The notes under the pieces are model-generated. The model was given only the letters and a program-made list of their open reading frames with translations. It was not told where the DNA came from and did no database searches. Both the position numbers and the translations under genes were made by a program. From Paragordius varius (Eukaryota > Nematomorpha), in assembly GCA_964247055.1 (NCBI GenBank), contig OZ176053.1, forward strand, positions 8,742,001 to 8,806,000: a stretch of DNA of 64,000 nucleotides. Direction: 5' to 3'. This document shows, one piece after another, positions 25,237-39,100 of this stretch (its first letter is position 1; each line of letters opens with the position of its first letter).

Positions 25237-27285
25237 CTTTATATTAACACTTAGATACATATTCATTAAGTCCTTCGATTCAAAATGGGCTTGATCCCAG
25301 TCTGTTTAAAATTAAAAATCAAAAATATGAGATGAATTAAAACCATGGCAAGAATTTGCACATTTCTAACATTAATGAGCGAAATATATAAATTTTCAAT
25401 TCAAAATTGATATTACTTATATTTAGGTAAAACGTCAAGGTAAAAATTTAGTCAACAGAACTTGTGTGCTCAAATTTAAAAATAATCAAATTAAACCAAT
25501 TTTTCTATTTCTATCAATGTTAGATGTATAATTTAAAATAAAAAATTAGCTTTCATTTTAGGTTTAAATTCAAATAAACCCGATATTTGCAAAAATGTTG
25601 TAAAATATAAATGGCTTCGAAGTAGTTTGATATAAAACTTTTTTTAACCAAATTTTATTTAAGTATTTTGGCTTATTTATATTATCTTTATTAGGATAGA
25701 GGCATAAATTTAAGGTGGGGCCGTTTCTTTCAGTATTTTTTTAAAAAAATAGCCTGGGGTATTTATTAACCCCATTTTGAATCGAATTGTTAACTGTACA
25801 TTTTCCAATGATTAAATAATATAATATTTTTGAAAGTCCCGACAAATAACAATCTTAAATTATTCTAGTGGTAAAATTTCAAAATTGCTGCCTTTGTTTA
25901 TATGACCTATGATTTAATACAACATAAAATTACATGTTCGTCAATAAAAAGGTCGTCGACGACCTCAACCCTAGGCATATACCATGTAAAATATGAAATT
26001 AAGATATCCGTTTTATGCATTAATATATAACATTGCTGGAACACTATATAAAAAAATGATAAACATTTATTCGATGGTTAAACTTAAGGAAAAGGGACCG
26101 CATATGAGTGTTTTAGCTGAAAAATAAATGATAATTAAATCATTTTTTCTATATTTAATTAGCGTTATATTTTAAAAGTTGTTAGTGATTGCCTTGATGG
26201 CGGGAGCCCGACAATCTTCCGAGGCCACACTATTTACTTCTTAATTTATAGAAAACAAAAATTCTATCTGTAGAATATATAAAACACTATATTTTCTAAA
26301 AAAATTTAAAATGGGTAAGCAGTTTTGCTTAATCTCGTGTAAAAATGGAGGTGTTACAAAAACACAATTCTAAAAATTGACAACCCGTTTTCAAACTTTC
26401 AGTAATTTTATTATTTTTTCCGAATGTGCTAGTTTAGCCCCAGTCACCCACCGCTAAAAATGGGGTTTCGCAAGAAAATGGGCATAGCAATTTTGCAAAA
26501 AAACGTTTTACATTGAAACTTGAATAGAATTATTTTTTTCACCAATGCGGATTTACTTTCTTTGAATTAGCCCTTCAGTTCACCCTCACCCATGTTAAGA
26601 TGGGATTAAAAAATTCGCTTTAAGCAAAAGAAAATGAAACCCATCGAATTAAAAAATGAATTTTTATCTTCATATAAGTGTGGCGAGAGTAATAAAGTCA
26701 TTTTTTGAATAATCCCCTTAATAAAGGCCCATCTTCCTTATAATGTGGTTTGGTTTTAAAGCATTTCTGGAAATCGGGTAAGCCGATTGGAATACAACAG
26801 TGAAATTTTTTCATTCATTTATACATTTCGCGAGGGTGATTGAGGCATTTTTTCTTTAGTTCATCCCCATGTCTTTCAAAATAAGGTTTTTTAAATTTGA
26901 AGATTTTTTCCAGAAATGTGCAGGTTAATTATTCCATGGAAAATATATATGGATTAGGGTGACTTATCTGTTTTTTGAATTGTCCTCAAAACCCCACCCC
27001 GTTTGGAATAGCCTATAAATACAATGAGCTAATTTAAAACTAATAGTTAACAAAAAAGCCAAATTATAATTAAATACTTTTAAAGTTAATTAATTTTACT
27101 TTTGACCAAAATAATAAATGTGACAGTGTATCAACGATGTATAAACTTAATGCATCCTTTTTAAAAATTGCTATATTGTACTTCATTTTATGTTGAGTAA
27201 TCAACCTCAATTATTAATATGGGAGGAAATAAGCATAAATCTAAAAAATTTATTGTATATATATAGCACAGTTAATGATTAGATG
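25237..27285. other. Intergenic, gene-free
   Basis: About 2 kb between IST1's upstream element and the 3' end of mL37. No coding exon is supported on either strand. The right part (about 26390-27010) shows a degenerate tandem repeat, listed separately; the rest is unremarkable AT-rich DNA. Confidence 0.55.
26390..27010. repeat. Degenerate tandem repeat, unit ~120-150 bp
   Basis: About five diverged units share a G-poor core: a GAATTAGCCC or AATAATCCCC motif, then CACCCATGTTAAGATGGG, CCCATCTTCC..GTGG or CCCCATGTC..AAGG, then an AT-rich tail. Clear units start near 26530, 26685, 26830 and 26950. The similarity is low but periodic. Confidence 0.5.
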
Positions 27286-30200
27286 TTAACAAATATCTTG
27301 TAGATAAAATGATATAAAATAATTAAGTATGTCCGGATTAAATGCAATAAATTCACTCGTTTCTGTATTATACTTTCGATAAAAATCAACCCTATTTTTC
27401 GGATTCCCATACAAAATGGCATTATATTGGTCAATGTTTTCAGCTTTAAGGGCGAGCATTTTTTCACGTTCGGCAACTTCCTTGAGGTATCGTACATTAA
27501 AATTGTATTCCATAAAGCTTTTATCAGTATCCTCTTCCCAACCCTTCTGATAATTGACCCAGGCCACGTTTTTAAGTGCGGATTTAAAAGCTTCCCTATA
27601 TTTCTGCACATTTTCACCATCATTCACCACATTGACATAATCATTAGTTGTGAGATCATCATCAACATCATCATTATATTTCATATAATGATTGAGTAAT
27701 GGTGGCATATGATTTAGTTGGAAAGAAACGAAACACAAATGTTGACCATCGGTGCCGATATAATTGCAACATAGCGGGGTAGGTAGTGTATCAAAAGGTT
27801 CAAGGTTTTTGGCTAACTATAAAAATAAATAATTACAATTTATTAGTTGTTTAGTTCCCAGAAAATTTTTGATAAACAAAGTTTTTATTATTACGACATA
27901 CAGTTAAATATTTGAAATATCACTAAAACAAAGTTTTCTTAAAGACTATGGATAAACGACTCCCTATATCGATCCCACCACCACAATAAGTTTATTAAAA
28001 TAAAATTGCCTATATTTTCTTAAAAAAGGGTCTGATGGGATAACGACCCATATATTTTTTCCTACAATCAAGGTCATTATGGAAGACGGGGAATCTCGTA
28101 TCGTCTTTGTGTAATGGCTAGCCATTGTATCCGTATAGAAGCTGTCTATAATATTTGCGATCCTGCCAGGCGTTATAATCAATGTTGGCAACACTTAAAT
28201 CATTATTTATTGTTTTTTCCCAGTTGAATGTTGGTCTGCCCCTGCGATTGTTACCTTCGGGATGTAGGGATAAAATTTTATTTGTCCATTGTTCTGGAGC
28301 ACGTTTGATGTGTCCGAAATTTCTAAACCTATTTTTTCTGAGCATGACATTTTCTGTGTGGGGTGTGGTGGAAAAAAAGACTACCATTATTTTTTCCTAT
28401 AAAATACCACAATACCTGCATTCACACAGATGATAAAGCGGGTTTATCTGGCGCTATAACCAGTTGCTAGAAACAACCAATTTGTAATATATGTAAGCGG
28501 GGATGGAACTCCGTAAGCCCAGAAAGGCAATTCCATAGGTCAGGGACACCGAAATAGTCTCTTGATTTGCAAAGGCATGCAAATTGTAAAACAATCGCCT
28601 TAATCATACCGTATATGAAAATAATGAATGAATTTACAACACTTTTAAACAATGATATATATTTTAAAAATGATAATATTAATCTTACAAATAATTTTAT
28701 TAATGATATTAATATATGTGATAATCTTAATTTTGATAATAATCTTAATTTACATGATAACAATATTAATGTTCTCCTAAAAAACCACAAACATCAAAAA
28801 ACACCCAACAATATGGTAAAACCATGGGGAATCTATTGTAACACATTTGGTATCGAAGCATCATGAGCTTAAAACAAAAATAAAATTTGTATACTGCAGT
28901 AGAAAATAATCCTGAAGATCCATACAAACGAAATGCCGTTTGTGCCAAGTGGCCATAACAAGTTAGTATCCCTTTAGCTGTGTATTGGGCAGGCGTCCAA
29001 GATGCACAATTATTGGCGTCTACAATAACGTTAGGATAGAATAATTGGCCAGGTTTGTTAGCAAGGGAAAAACTTTGTTGAGAAATAAGTTTCATCACAG
29101 AAGGACAAAGTGGATTATGCTCGTTTCCTAGTAGTAGGCAAAATAAACAAAAGAAATAAATTCAAAATCATTAATATAGTATTCGGGCCTTTTTTTAATT
29201 CATTCATAAATTTTTCATTTATTGTATTAGTTTAACTTTTAGTCCGATAAAGTTTTATTCATCTGTATATACTACTTTAAATCATAAACCAATTTAGTCA
29301 TCAAAGCAGGAAAAATTCAAACAAAAAAATATACCATAGGTCAAAAAATCGATGAGAGGCGAGATAGGATAAGTTTGAGTCGCTAAATCTGAATTCTCGT
29401 TGTAATTTTCCCTAGTGTTCCAAGGACCTAAGGGTTTGGTGTTTAAGCACACTAAATTATTTGTACATTGCCAACGTACAGGTTGTAAGGGGGATCGAGA
29501 AAAATTTATTGCAAGCCTATCTTTTTTGGAGAGTGCCGCACTATTATCATTTTGCATCCCGAAACTTAACTTATAGGTATTATTTTGATGCATGGTCATA
29601 TCTTTTGAATCGATTAATTGTCCTTTTGCATATAGCATATCACCAGTTTGATTTGTAGTTAAACTATTTTGCACACCAGTTTCATTATTTGGCAATGCAT
29701 GCAGAGAAGAGCATTGATCGACATGAGAATCTGTGTTAAGTTATAATAAAAGTATATGAATAGAGTATCAAATTAAAACAAAATTTAAACATTTTTTACC
29801 TAGCAAAAATAGTAAATTCAAGTTGTGATCATATGAAAGAATTCGATTATCAGACTTTGATTCGCTTAATTCATACTTCATGGATTCGCAAAAGTTGATG
29901 ATGTTGTGGAAAAAAACTGAGCTAAAAATAATAAAAGGGTTGAACTAATTTTAGTGAAAGCTATCATTATTTAAAACGCATGAAAAATATTATATTGAAC
30001 GATAAATATAAAAATTAGATTTAACTTTTAGTAAATCTATCTAAGTTGAATAAAAATGTGATCAACCAAAAATATGAAGTTTAACCTTGTAACATCCTCA
30101 GGAATCTGTTTAATTTTTTTATAGTGTAGCCGAAACTTATCTTTGATCAAAGGTTCAACCATTTTGAAATTTGGATCCCATTTTTTAGATTGGTACAAAA

Positions 30201-30759
30201 TATTTTTAAATCGCGCAACATTATCATTATGATCAATATTTTTTAGATTTGGTAAAAGTTTGAATCCAGGAAAATATTCATTTTCGACAACTATTGAGTT
30301 AGTTATTAAACCAGCCTGTTTTATATCTTTTAATAAACATATATGTTACCCTCAGTTAAAGGCACATTCCCATTAAAAACGGTCCCCTCAAATAACTTTT
30401 TCGGTTCTCTATACAAATCTAACCAATTACCGATTTTCGGCATGTATGGATTGGCCATATCATAAATCTATAAGATATTTAACATTAATAATGTTAAGCT
30501 ATTATTTAGGTAAATAAGAAATTATCAAACAAAATCGTAAATTAATGTTTTAGAATTAAGTAAAAAACATAAAATAACTTTAAATATATACCTTTATTAA
30601 ACCATTATCAGCCTGTCCGGGATTATTAGCATTTATAATCTCAAATCCCTTATCCAAATAATATTTAGGTATTTGTAAAGGAGGTATTATTTGATTCCGT
30701 TTTCGGTCCCACATACTTTTCCACAAAAAAACTGATTTATCTTTACGAACTCCGACCAT
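27286..30759 (-). CDS. MRPL37: Mitochondrial ribosomal protein mL37
   Basis: A structural protein of the mitochondrial large ribosomal subunit, nuclear encoded. Seven exons (30759-30592, 30467-30350, 30326-30086, 29921-29800, 29730-29335, 29127-28895, 27816-27286) give 602 residues, longer than the vertebrate protein (about 420). Conserved blocks are TYPISPLIDF, YGHLAQTAFRLYG, CCNYIGTDGQHLCFVSFQLN and the C-terminal NVAWVNYQ..ILNYFISFYL. These match mL37 (YPISPIID, ALAQARLLYG, SVGTDGRVFHFLVFQLN, NLAWVD). The segment EDIKQAGLIT, aligned to EGVKQALWLT, is created only by removing a 23-nt intron (30349-30327). The 1.1-kb last intron holds a LINE remnant. An Asp/Asn-rich insertion (YNDDVDDDLTTNDYVN) accounts for part of the extra length. 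It is divergent from IFT140. Confidence 0.9.
28080..28570 (-). mobile_element. LINE 3'-end remnant
   Basis: Read on the minus strand, 28387-28118 encodes the last part of a non-LTR reverse transcriptase protein (RNFGHIKRAPEQW, NNRRGRPTFNWEK, WQDRKYYRQLLYGYNG). It resembles, but is not the same family as, the LINE at 17995-20880. The less AT-rich sequence up to about 28570 probably belongs to it. It sits in the last mL37 intron. Confidence 0.7.
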
Positions 30760-30815
30760 GCTTTTTTCAAGATAGGTTTAAATCATATGACTATATCATA
30801 AAATCTTTTATCAAG
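30760..30815. promoter_or_regulatory. 56-bp divergent interval between mL37 and IFT140
   Basis: The start codons of mL37 (minus) and IFT140 (plus) are separated by only 56 bp of AT-rich DNA. Both 5' UTRs and any shared promoter must fit here, or transcription starts inside the neighbouring gene. No TATA box or known element can be assigned confidently. Confidence 0.55.
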
Positions 30816-33124
30816 ATGTTTACCTGTAATTCTTACCGAGAAATACCTGGGCAAAATTTTAACACAATAATTTTTTCTTTAAATAATAGCTATATAATTT
30901 TAGAAAATAAAAGCCTTATTTTAGTTAATAACAATTTAATTATCCGAAAAGAAAAATTTGATGAGATTATTTCAACGGCTTTTTCCGACAGGGAATTATT
31001 ATTTGTGGGTACAAGAAATGGTAATATTTACAAAATTGATATGTCTAAAAGAGTAATTAATTGCACTAAGATGCATTCACAAGAATTTAATCTTATTAAA
31101 AAACTAGAACATTACTATGTATCAACCGATAAAGTTGTTTTCATTATAATATTTAGACTTGTATCGTTCAATGGGAAATTAATAAAGATGGGCTCAAAAT
31201 GATATCTACCTTGGAAATAGCTAATATTGTCGATATTTATAACTATGATAATATATTTTATTGCATCAGTTCAAGTTTAATAATAACTATAATATAGATG
31301 CTATTTCCACCGTTCTAAATTTTGTAATTTTAAGTCAAATAAAAACTGAAGATACAATTATTCACACATTTTTCAATGATAAAAAATTATTCTTGAAGGG
31401 CTTACTTTATATATGGATATTTTCCTTATCTTGCACTCAGCCACTATTTGAAAGCAAAGTTGTAAATTAGTATATTTTTAGATTGTATTGAACGAAAAGG
31501 AATTGAAATTGGTTTATGCATCCATATACATAGCAATATTAATCTCCACAAATTTTATCAGGTATTGAAGAAAATATATTCGAATAAATATGAAATTTCA
31601 TTTTCTGTACTGTATATATTTTTACCGCATATAAATAAAAGCTTATAATCGCTTATATAATAAGATATTTTTATGAATGGCAATTTGAGATGTAGAAATT
31701 ATATGTTACAGTTAAACAATAAGTAGTAATTTACATAGTTATAAAATAATATTTAAATTAATCTAGTGTGGTAGATATTAAAAGAAATACCCGTTCTGAA
31801 TTGCATTTACCCCAAGTTTTATTGGATAAAGGGGATATTATTACTTCAGCAGCATTTAATCCAACTAAAAGTAGACTTTTCTCCTAATAAACTTTGTGGG
31901 ATATTGCAGTAAAAATTTAAATTATAAAGACAAAACGTAAACTATGATATCTTTTAACGAAAGCAATGTTTAATCCTTAATTTTTTATATAACCTATTAC
32001 AGTTTATAGAATATATAATTGAATATGGGACCAATTTACATTTATATCTTATCCAAAGGCAATATCCTTTAACGAAAATTAGGGTATGAAAATAATGGCT
32101 GGAATTAAAAAAAATTAGTCTTTTAATTTTTGCGTTTTGTCTTTATAATTTCAATTTTTATGTATATGTGTCGTATTGTATCCGTACCTATGTGTTGTTT
32201 TGCATGTTTTCATCAAAGTTTAATTTTTTCATAAATTATGTATTTATTGTTTTTAGTTTTTTTTGAATTTTATGTTTTTTACAAATTTTTAGGAATTTTA
32301 GCTATCAGGACACACCAGGGTTACGTTTTAATATGGCAACTTGTTGTGACAAATATGATGTGTTCCGCAGTCCAAACTTTCATACTAAATGGATTATTTA
32401 GCATGGAACTTATGCATTATACAAGTTTAAAGGCTTCCTGTTTACAGATTGGTGTAATTTTTTGAATATATTTAACATTTGAAGATATCAAATTTTTTAA
32501 CAATTAATAAATATTTCATTTATTAGTGGATGGAAAAAGATATTGCTGAAAACCACAATCTTATAGTTTTAACTACTGAAGGAATATGCAATATTAGCAT
32601 TGAATATATTCAAAAAGTTACAGTTAATGAAAAAGTAACTTAATATTTTATATTTCCACCAATAAATATATATTTATGGTATCTTTTAGTTTATTTTTAC
32701 CATTTCTACCGATGGCACCAGCCTGTATGGCGAAACGATTTCTGAAGGTATATTTCCTATCAATTTTATTGTTATTATCTTTGTTAATATTATATATTTA
32801 TTTTATAATAACCAATAAATCAGTGTTTCTCTGCTTTAACTCAGTAGGAATTCAAATAATAGTTTTATAATTTATGAAACATTTTATGTTTTAGCTATAA
32901 TATTTAGTGTACACGCATTAATAAATTAGAGGTGATTATTTGTACTTTATTTTGTAAAATAGGCTTTAATGTTATTTTAAATTTTTATATACTAAGCCCT
33001 TATTGAATAAATAATTCCATCGAATCCTATTGTAACATATGACATTAAAATCTGCTTAATTTATTTTACCCCTGTATAAGTAGTTGTTGACCGAATTTAT
33101 GCAATGTTTTGTTCTGGAAAACCG

Positions 33125-33157
<33 letters not shown>

Positions 33158-36100
33158 CCAATTTATTAAATAAATTAAGATTAAATGTTGTAATAAAATT
33201 TAAGATATACCAATTATTAAATTTTACCACTCGCTGGTGGATTTGTGTTTGAAAAAATCTGTTTACATTTCTACTTAACAAAATAAATTAAATACTTCTT
33301 ATTTGACCGTTTTTTAAACTTTACACTATTTAAATATGTCTATATTTTAGTGGGTAGCGTTAACTGTTTTGGCATCACAAAAAACCCATTTAAAAATCTG
33401 TCAACCGAAACAAATTTTGGGAATACGATAGCTGGGTGCGCTTGCAACACTGATGGTACTTTACTAGTGCTTTGGAATGAAAATAAAAAACAACCGCCTA
33501 GCGTTCAAATATTTTTTGTTAGAGAGAAAAAAGGAAAATCTATAAAACTAATATGTAAAGGTTTAATTCACGTATAGTCAATAAATTTAGGCCATATTAC
33601 GTTCCCCGAATTGTCTAAAGATGCTATATGTAACATAAAAAATTGTATAATTATGGGATATGTAATATTGATTCACATTATAAGCCTGGAAAGCTTTGAA
33701 AATACTAAGGAAATTAAGAAAAGTTCAATATTTTATGGTGGAGATTATGATTTGATTAATGATGTTTCATTGACTGCGGATTCAAACTCGACAAAAGAGT
33801 ATATGTTCAGAATATTAGATTTACCAGATTCATTTAACGAATCCAATTTGTCTGGGTATGTAATTTAATGTTTATATTTTATTTCTCAAATTAGCATCTA
33901 CTAATTGATGATTGATTTGAAATAATGACTAAACCAAATTAACATTTATTTATGTTTAATTACTTAATATGTTTATTTATTGTATATATATCACAGAATA
34001 TCTTACGACTCAAATATTTTGACATTATGGTCAACTAGTAAAGCATTTATTCAATCTTATCACGTAGAACCGTTCCGTCATATTACTCACACTATCATTG
34101 ATAGTTCGATGATTTTTGGTAAAATATTTATAAAAATTACAATTGGCTTTTTTCAATAAACAATAAAATCCAAGAATAATTTCTTTTCATTGTGTAGATT
34201 CCAATATGCGATCCTCTCAAAGTTCCAGAGATCAAAAATGTCATGAGATAAGACTTGATATGAAATCACTTTTTAATAATGATTTGATTCCGTCTACAAA
34301 ATTATCCCAAAAACATTGGGATATTGAAATGATAAAACCCAATAAAAATGCCAACAATTCTGCCATTTTGTTGAGAAATAAAGTATATAGAATAACTTAA
34401 TTTTAGCCCGTTGATGCTCTGTTGATTTGGGATACGTCGTCTGATTCAACCTTCAAAATTGATATTGTAACAGATTTAAATAGGTGAAACCTATATTAAT
34501 ACATTAAATGCAATTTTAAAAATATTTATATCTAATTTAAGTTTTTAATATTTTTTGTTCTCTTTTAGTTTTTTTCACCACAAAGTCGATAATTTACGAA
34601 TTGTGAATGTGCGATGGGATTTGAATCATTCTGAACTTTTGGCTGTAACTTGTAACATTGACAATGTATCATAATTAAATATATATTTTAATTAATTAAA
34701 TATTAATTTATTTCTAAATGTAATGTCTATAATTTATTTTAATAAAGTGTGACCTAATTACACAATATTTTTAGTTTTAGAGATAGATCATAATTATACA
34801 TATTGGGGGGAAGTATTAAATTAAAATGTTTTTTTAAAATATAATATTTACATACAGATGCAACAAATTATTGCAATATATTATATATCCTCCAATTCCA
34901 CATGTGTACTGCTTGGAACACACACAGTGTTGTGTAATATCTCAGTTGATAATGTCATACATTTGCAATTTCCATATCTTGTCACCTTTAAATCGGTATA
35001 ATAGTTAATTATATTGTTTGCGGTTGGGTTTTTAGCCAGTCTGACTGAATACTATAAATAAATTTAAATTATATGTTTTTTTAAATAAAATCAAACAAAA
35101 TGAAGTAAAACCATGAAATTAATACAAATCAAATATTTTGCTAATGATCATTAGGGCAAATTTGAAAAATTTTGAAATTTTAAATTATTTTACATTAAAA
35201 TTGATTGTACAATTGTTTTATAATAATTTTGATCGCGTGGTTACACGTTTTTGACTGATTATTTATAAAAACGGTGGCACATTCACGGTCATTAACGCAT
35301 TACAACTGGTTGGTTAAACCCAATAATCTAGTAAAATGATATTATTTGATAATGTTCATAATATTTTATGAATTAATATATTTAGGGTCTTTCATCAACC
35401 TTGAGAAATGTCAAAGGGTTATTGGCAAATAAACGCTCCTCATCTACACAATCCAAATTATGCAATATTCAAACATTGCAAATGTTATTACCTACACATT
35501 CATTTTATGATGTACAGTCAACAAGCGAGGATAACAATAATGATAATGTTTTTTCCTCTAATCTTGCCTTATTAACCAGTTTGGATGATATCGCACAAGA
35601 GTTACAGTAAAATTTTAATTATAAAAGCAAAACATAAAAAGTAACAGACAAATTTTTAAAACGAAAAACATCTTTCTCATCATTGATTTTGATATAACTT
35701 ATATGATTATTAAATGTGAGATAACTTAAGTGTATTAACAATTTACATCTCTATTCCTTATTTCGCAAGCCAAAACGAGGTTATTTTAGCATAAAATTTT
35801 AAAAATGTCTTTTTTATGAAAATTACTCATTTTTTAATTTTAATGATTTATTTTAAATTTTAATGTAGTGAAATAACCTATGAGGATTGGAGTGTTTTCA
35901 TACAAAATGCGTTAATACCTGTGTGTGAAAAAGATTGGCATTTACTTGATCAATGGATAGAAATTTGCCCCTATAACACGTATGCTAATTTTAGAAACCA
36001 CCTTGTTTTAAAAAACTTTGTTGTTATGTTACTTAAGTTAAAACTGTTAAATTTTGTCAATGAATGAAAATATGAATAAACCGAATTCCAAATATTTTTG

Positions 36101-39100
36101 TATAGTTTTTAATGGAAAATGGAGATTGAATCTTATTTTTTAATATTACTATACATGAAGTATTTCACCGTAAATCCCTTTTAAAGTTTAACGATTTTAC
36201 TGTTAGTAAAAAAATTTTTACCTTAAAATATAATACATTGTAGAAAAATACTCTTACTCTGTTTGGCCACATACTGTTTGACAATGCATCACTTGCTTCC
36301 TTTATCACGGAGAGTGCTGAGAAAGTATATGGGAACATCCCGCTTTGATAATATCTTTGAACCAAAAATCAAAATTATTATGGATAAAATTTCGGAATGT
36401 AATGTTGGCAACTTGTCAATATTCAATCGAAATTGTGAGGATAAAGAGGAACTTGAAATTGCCTGTTACTTGTTTTCTTTAAATGGATTGGTATATCTTT
36501 GAATCAATAACATTTTAACATATTTTATCCATCTATTTATAAAAAAAGGGTTGTTTAAAAAAAACATTTTCAGTACATACTTTGGGTAGATAAAATATCT
36601 TTTCATGGGACCCTTTATATTAATTTGTTATTATCATCATCTAGGCGCAATCATTAACAATTTTAACAAAAATAATTGGTCAACATCCATCACAGATTCT
36701 AAAAGTAAATACCATACTACATCACTTTCAAAGTAGTAATATTGAGATTGCAACAAATAATATGACAATTGTAAATTATATTTGGAATTTAAATTTGACT
36801 TATATGTTGGATAATTTGATGGATATTCAAAGATTTTCACATTTTAAATCGGTAACAAATGCCTCTGTTCATTACCTTGTGAGGCAAACGGTTAAACAGA
36901 TTTATTTAGCTCAATACAACTCACTACCTTCGTTTGATGCTTTAAAATCCCTTACAAAATATATATTGGCTTTAGAAGCTTGTGAGGAATCACCCTACAT
37001 TAATGATTCACCAACTTACGTTAAATCATTTTTGTGTTTGCAGTTAAATACGCTAAATCAAGAGAAAATGACCAATAAAAATATTAACACCTTACTGATT
37101 CATGACAGTTTATCGCCTGATTTTTTTTGGTCCTTGTATCTTTTATACACTTTTCATACTTGCACACATTCTGAAACGTTTGTGAATGAACTCACTCAAC
37201 TTCTGTATGCAATAACTTCCCAAGCTCACAAAGATAACGCAAAATTTAGCATAGAAAAATTTCTTTCCACCTATGCTGATTTGATATTTGAATCTATCAA
37301 ATGTCTTGAAATAAAAGACGGTCATCATGAAAAAATAAATGGTATCGACGGCCTTCTTATCCGTTGGATTGCACAGTATGCGGAAGCTATAAGGTTTTTT
37401 CCAATCGCGTTGAAATGTTATGAGAAAATTGGGGATCACCTTTCACTTGTTAAAATGTATTGTCGGATGGGTCAGTTAGAAAAGGTCGGATTATATTTTA
37501 TATTTAAATTAAACAAATTTGAATTCTTTTTACGAAAATCGATACACATTTCCACTTCATATTTGTATTTAAATGACTAACCATCCTTTTTAAATTAATA
37601 ATACAATAAATTTATTTAAAGGCAGTTGAACTGGCTCAAAAACACGGTGATAAATCAACATTTTTTTATTTGGGACAAACTTATGAAGGTATGCAAAAAC
37701 ATTCACAAGCCATTCAATTTTTTACGTTTTCTGGAGCTTATTCTATAGCATTTAAGTTATGTCAGGTATTCCGACATTTTGTCTATAGTCACTTTATATT
37801 TTTTCCCATACAAAATTATTTGTTATTAGACTCATTCCATGGAACAACAATTGATAAATATGGCTGAGTCATGGCCAATAACTCACAAACTGCAAGTAGC
37901 TCAATATCTTTCGAACCATCCAAACCCCAAACTTTTACCCCAAATAGTAGCTTTCAATCATATTGTACGTAAAATTCTACATAATTTTTTTTTTGAACAA
38001 AAATGTAATATTGATTATTTTAAATAGTTTTTTTAGTTTTTTTTATTTATTCTTCTTTATACGAATATAAATTTTAAAACTCCATTAATATAAATTTTTT
38101 TATATGTTTGAATATGTTAACTATATTTATTTGATTTGTATAATATTAATACTGGTACTTTAGGTTGGAAATACCAAATGTGCAATAGAAATAGCATGCG
38201 AACATGATTTAGTTGCCAGTTTAGACTCCATTTTAAATTCAATAATTTTTGAACCAAATTCCACCTCACTTAAATCCAAATCTACCGTGCTTAAAGATGA
38301 TTTAAATCAACTAATGAACCTTTTTACGGAAAAGGGTGATAACGACACAATGAGTCATTTAAAGAATTTATTACTTATTAAAACTAAAACGACATGTGAC
38401 GTAGATAAAAACGATGTTCATGAGGATAACATTGGTAGAAAATGTTTTCATATCGGCGATTTGATTGTAAAGACCTATGCTGACCATACTCAATATGCTA
38501 AAGCTGTATGGATCAATTGTTTGATGGGAAAGGTAAGTTTGTAACCCATCACAATTTTTTTTAATATTAAAAATTTTAAATAATTAGTAACGAATATTTT
38601 AATACCAAATCGAGGTCTAAATAGTTTTTGCACTTGTCTGAAGGTAACATTTTTTATATAATGAAAGCAATGTTTATATATTTCACTACAGTAGTAATGA
38701 CATCTAACGTTTTTCCATCGCAATCCGCAACATCCTAAAGAAAATTCTATTTTTACCCAATCACTTATAAAATGATTGATATATTTTTACAGTTTAAAGA
38801 AGCGATAAACATTGTGACAGAAAACGACGCTGTTATCTGTCGCAAAGGGATAATTCCCTTAACACAATACATAATTGATCATTATAATCAACTTGAAGGA
38901 GAGGCCAAAATAACTTTTCAACATCAATTTCTGCCTGTTTTAAAACAATTAGCTAACAAGCTAAATGAAATGGAATATTATGACACAGCATATCAACTCT
39001 ATATGGAATTGATAAATGATCCAATTGAGGTAATTAATAACAACTATTAAAGAAAATCTAAAATTTTTGCAACGATTTTATCTCATTTAAATCAGTAAGG

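Noticed and set aside
28567-28866. Asn/Asp-rich plus-strand ORF in the last mL37 intron
   Set aside because: Low-complexity AT-rich sequence next to a LINE remnant; no sign of a start context, splicing or homology.
33662-33684. A 23-nt GT..AAG segment inside an IFT140 exon that looks like another ultra-short intron
   Set aside because: Removing it shifts the frame into an early stop, whereas the unspliced reading stays open through the exon.
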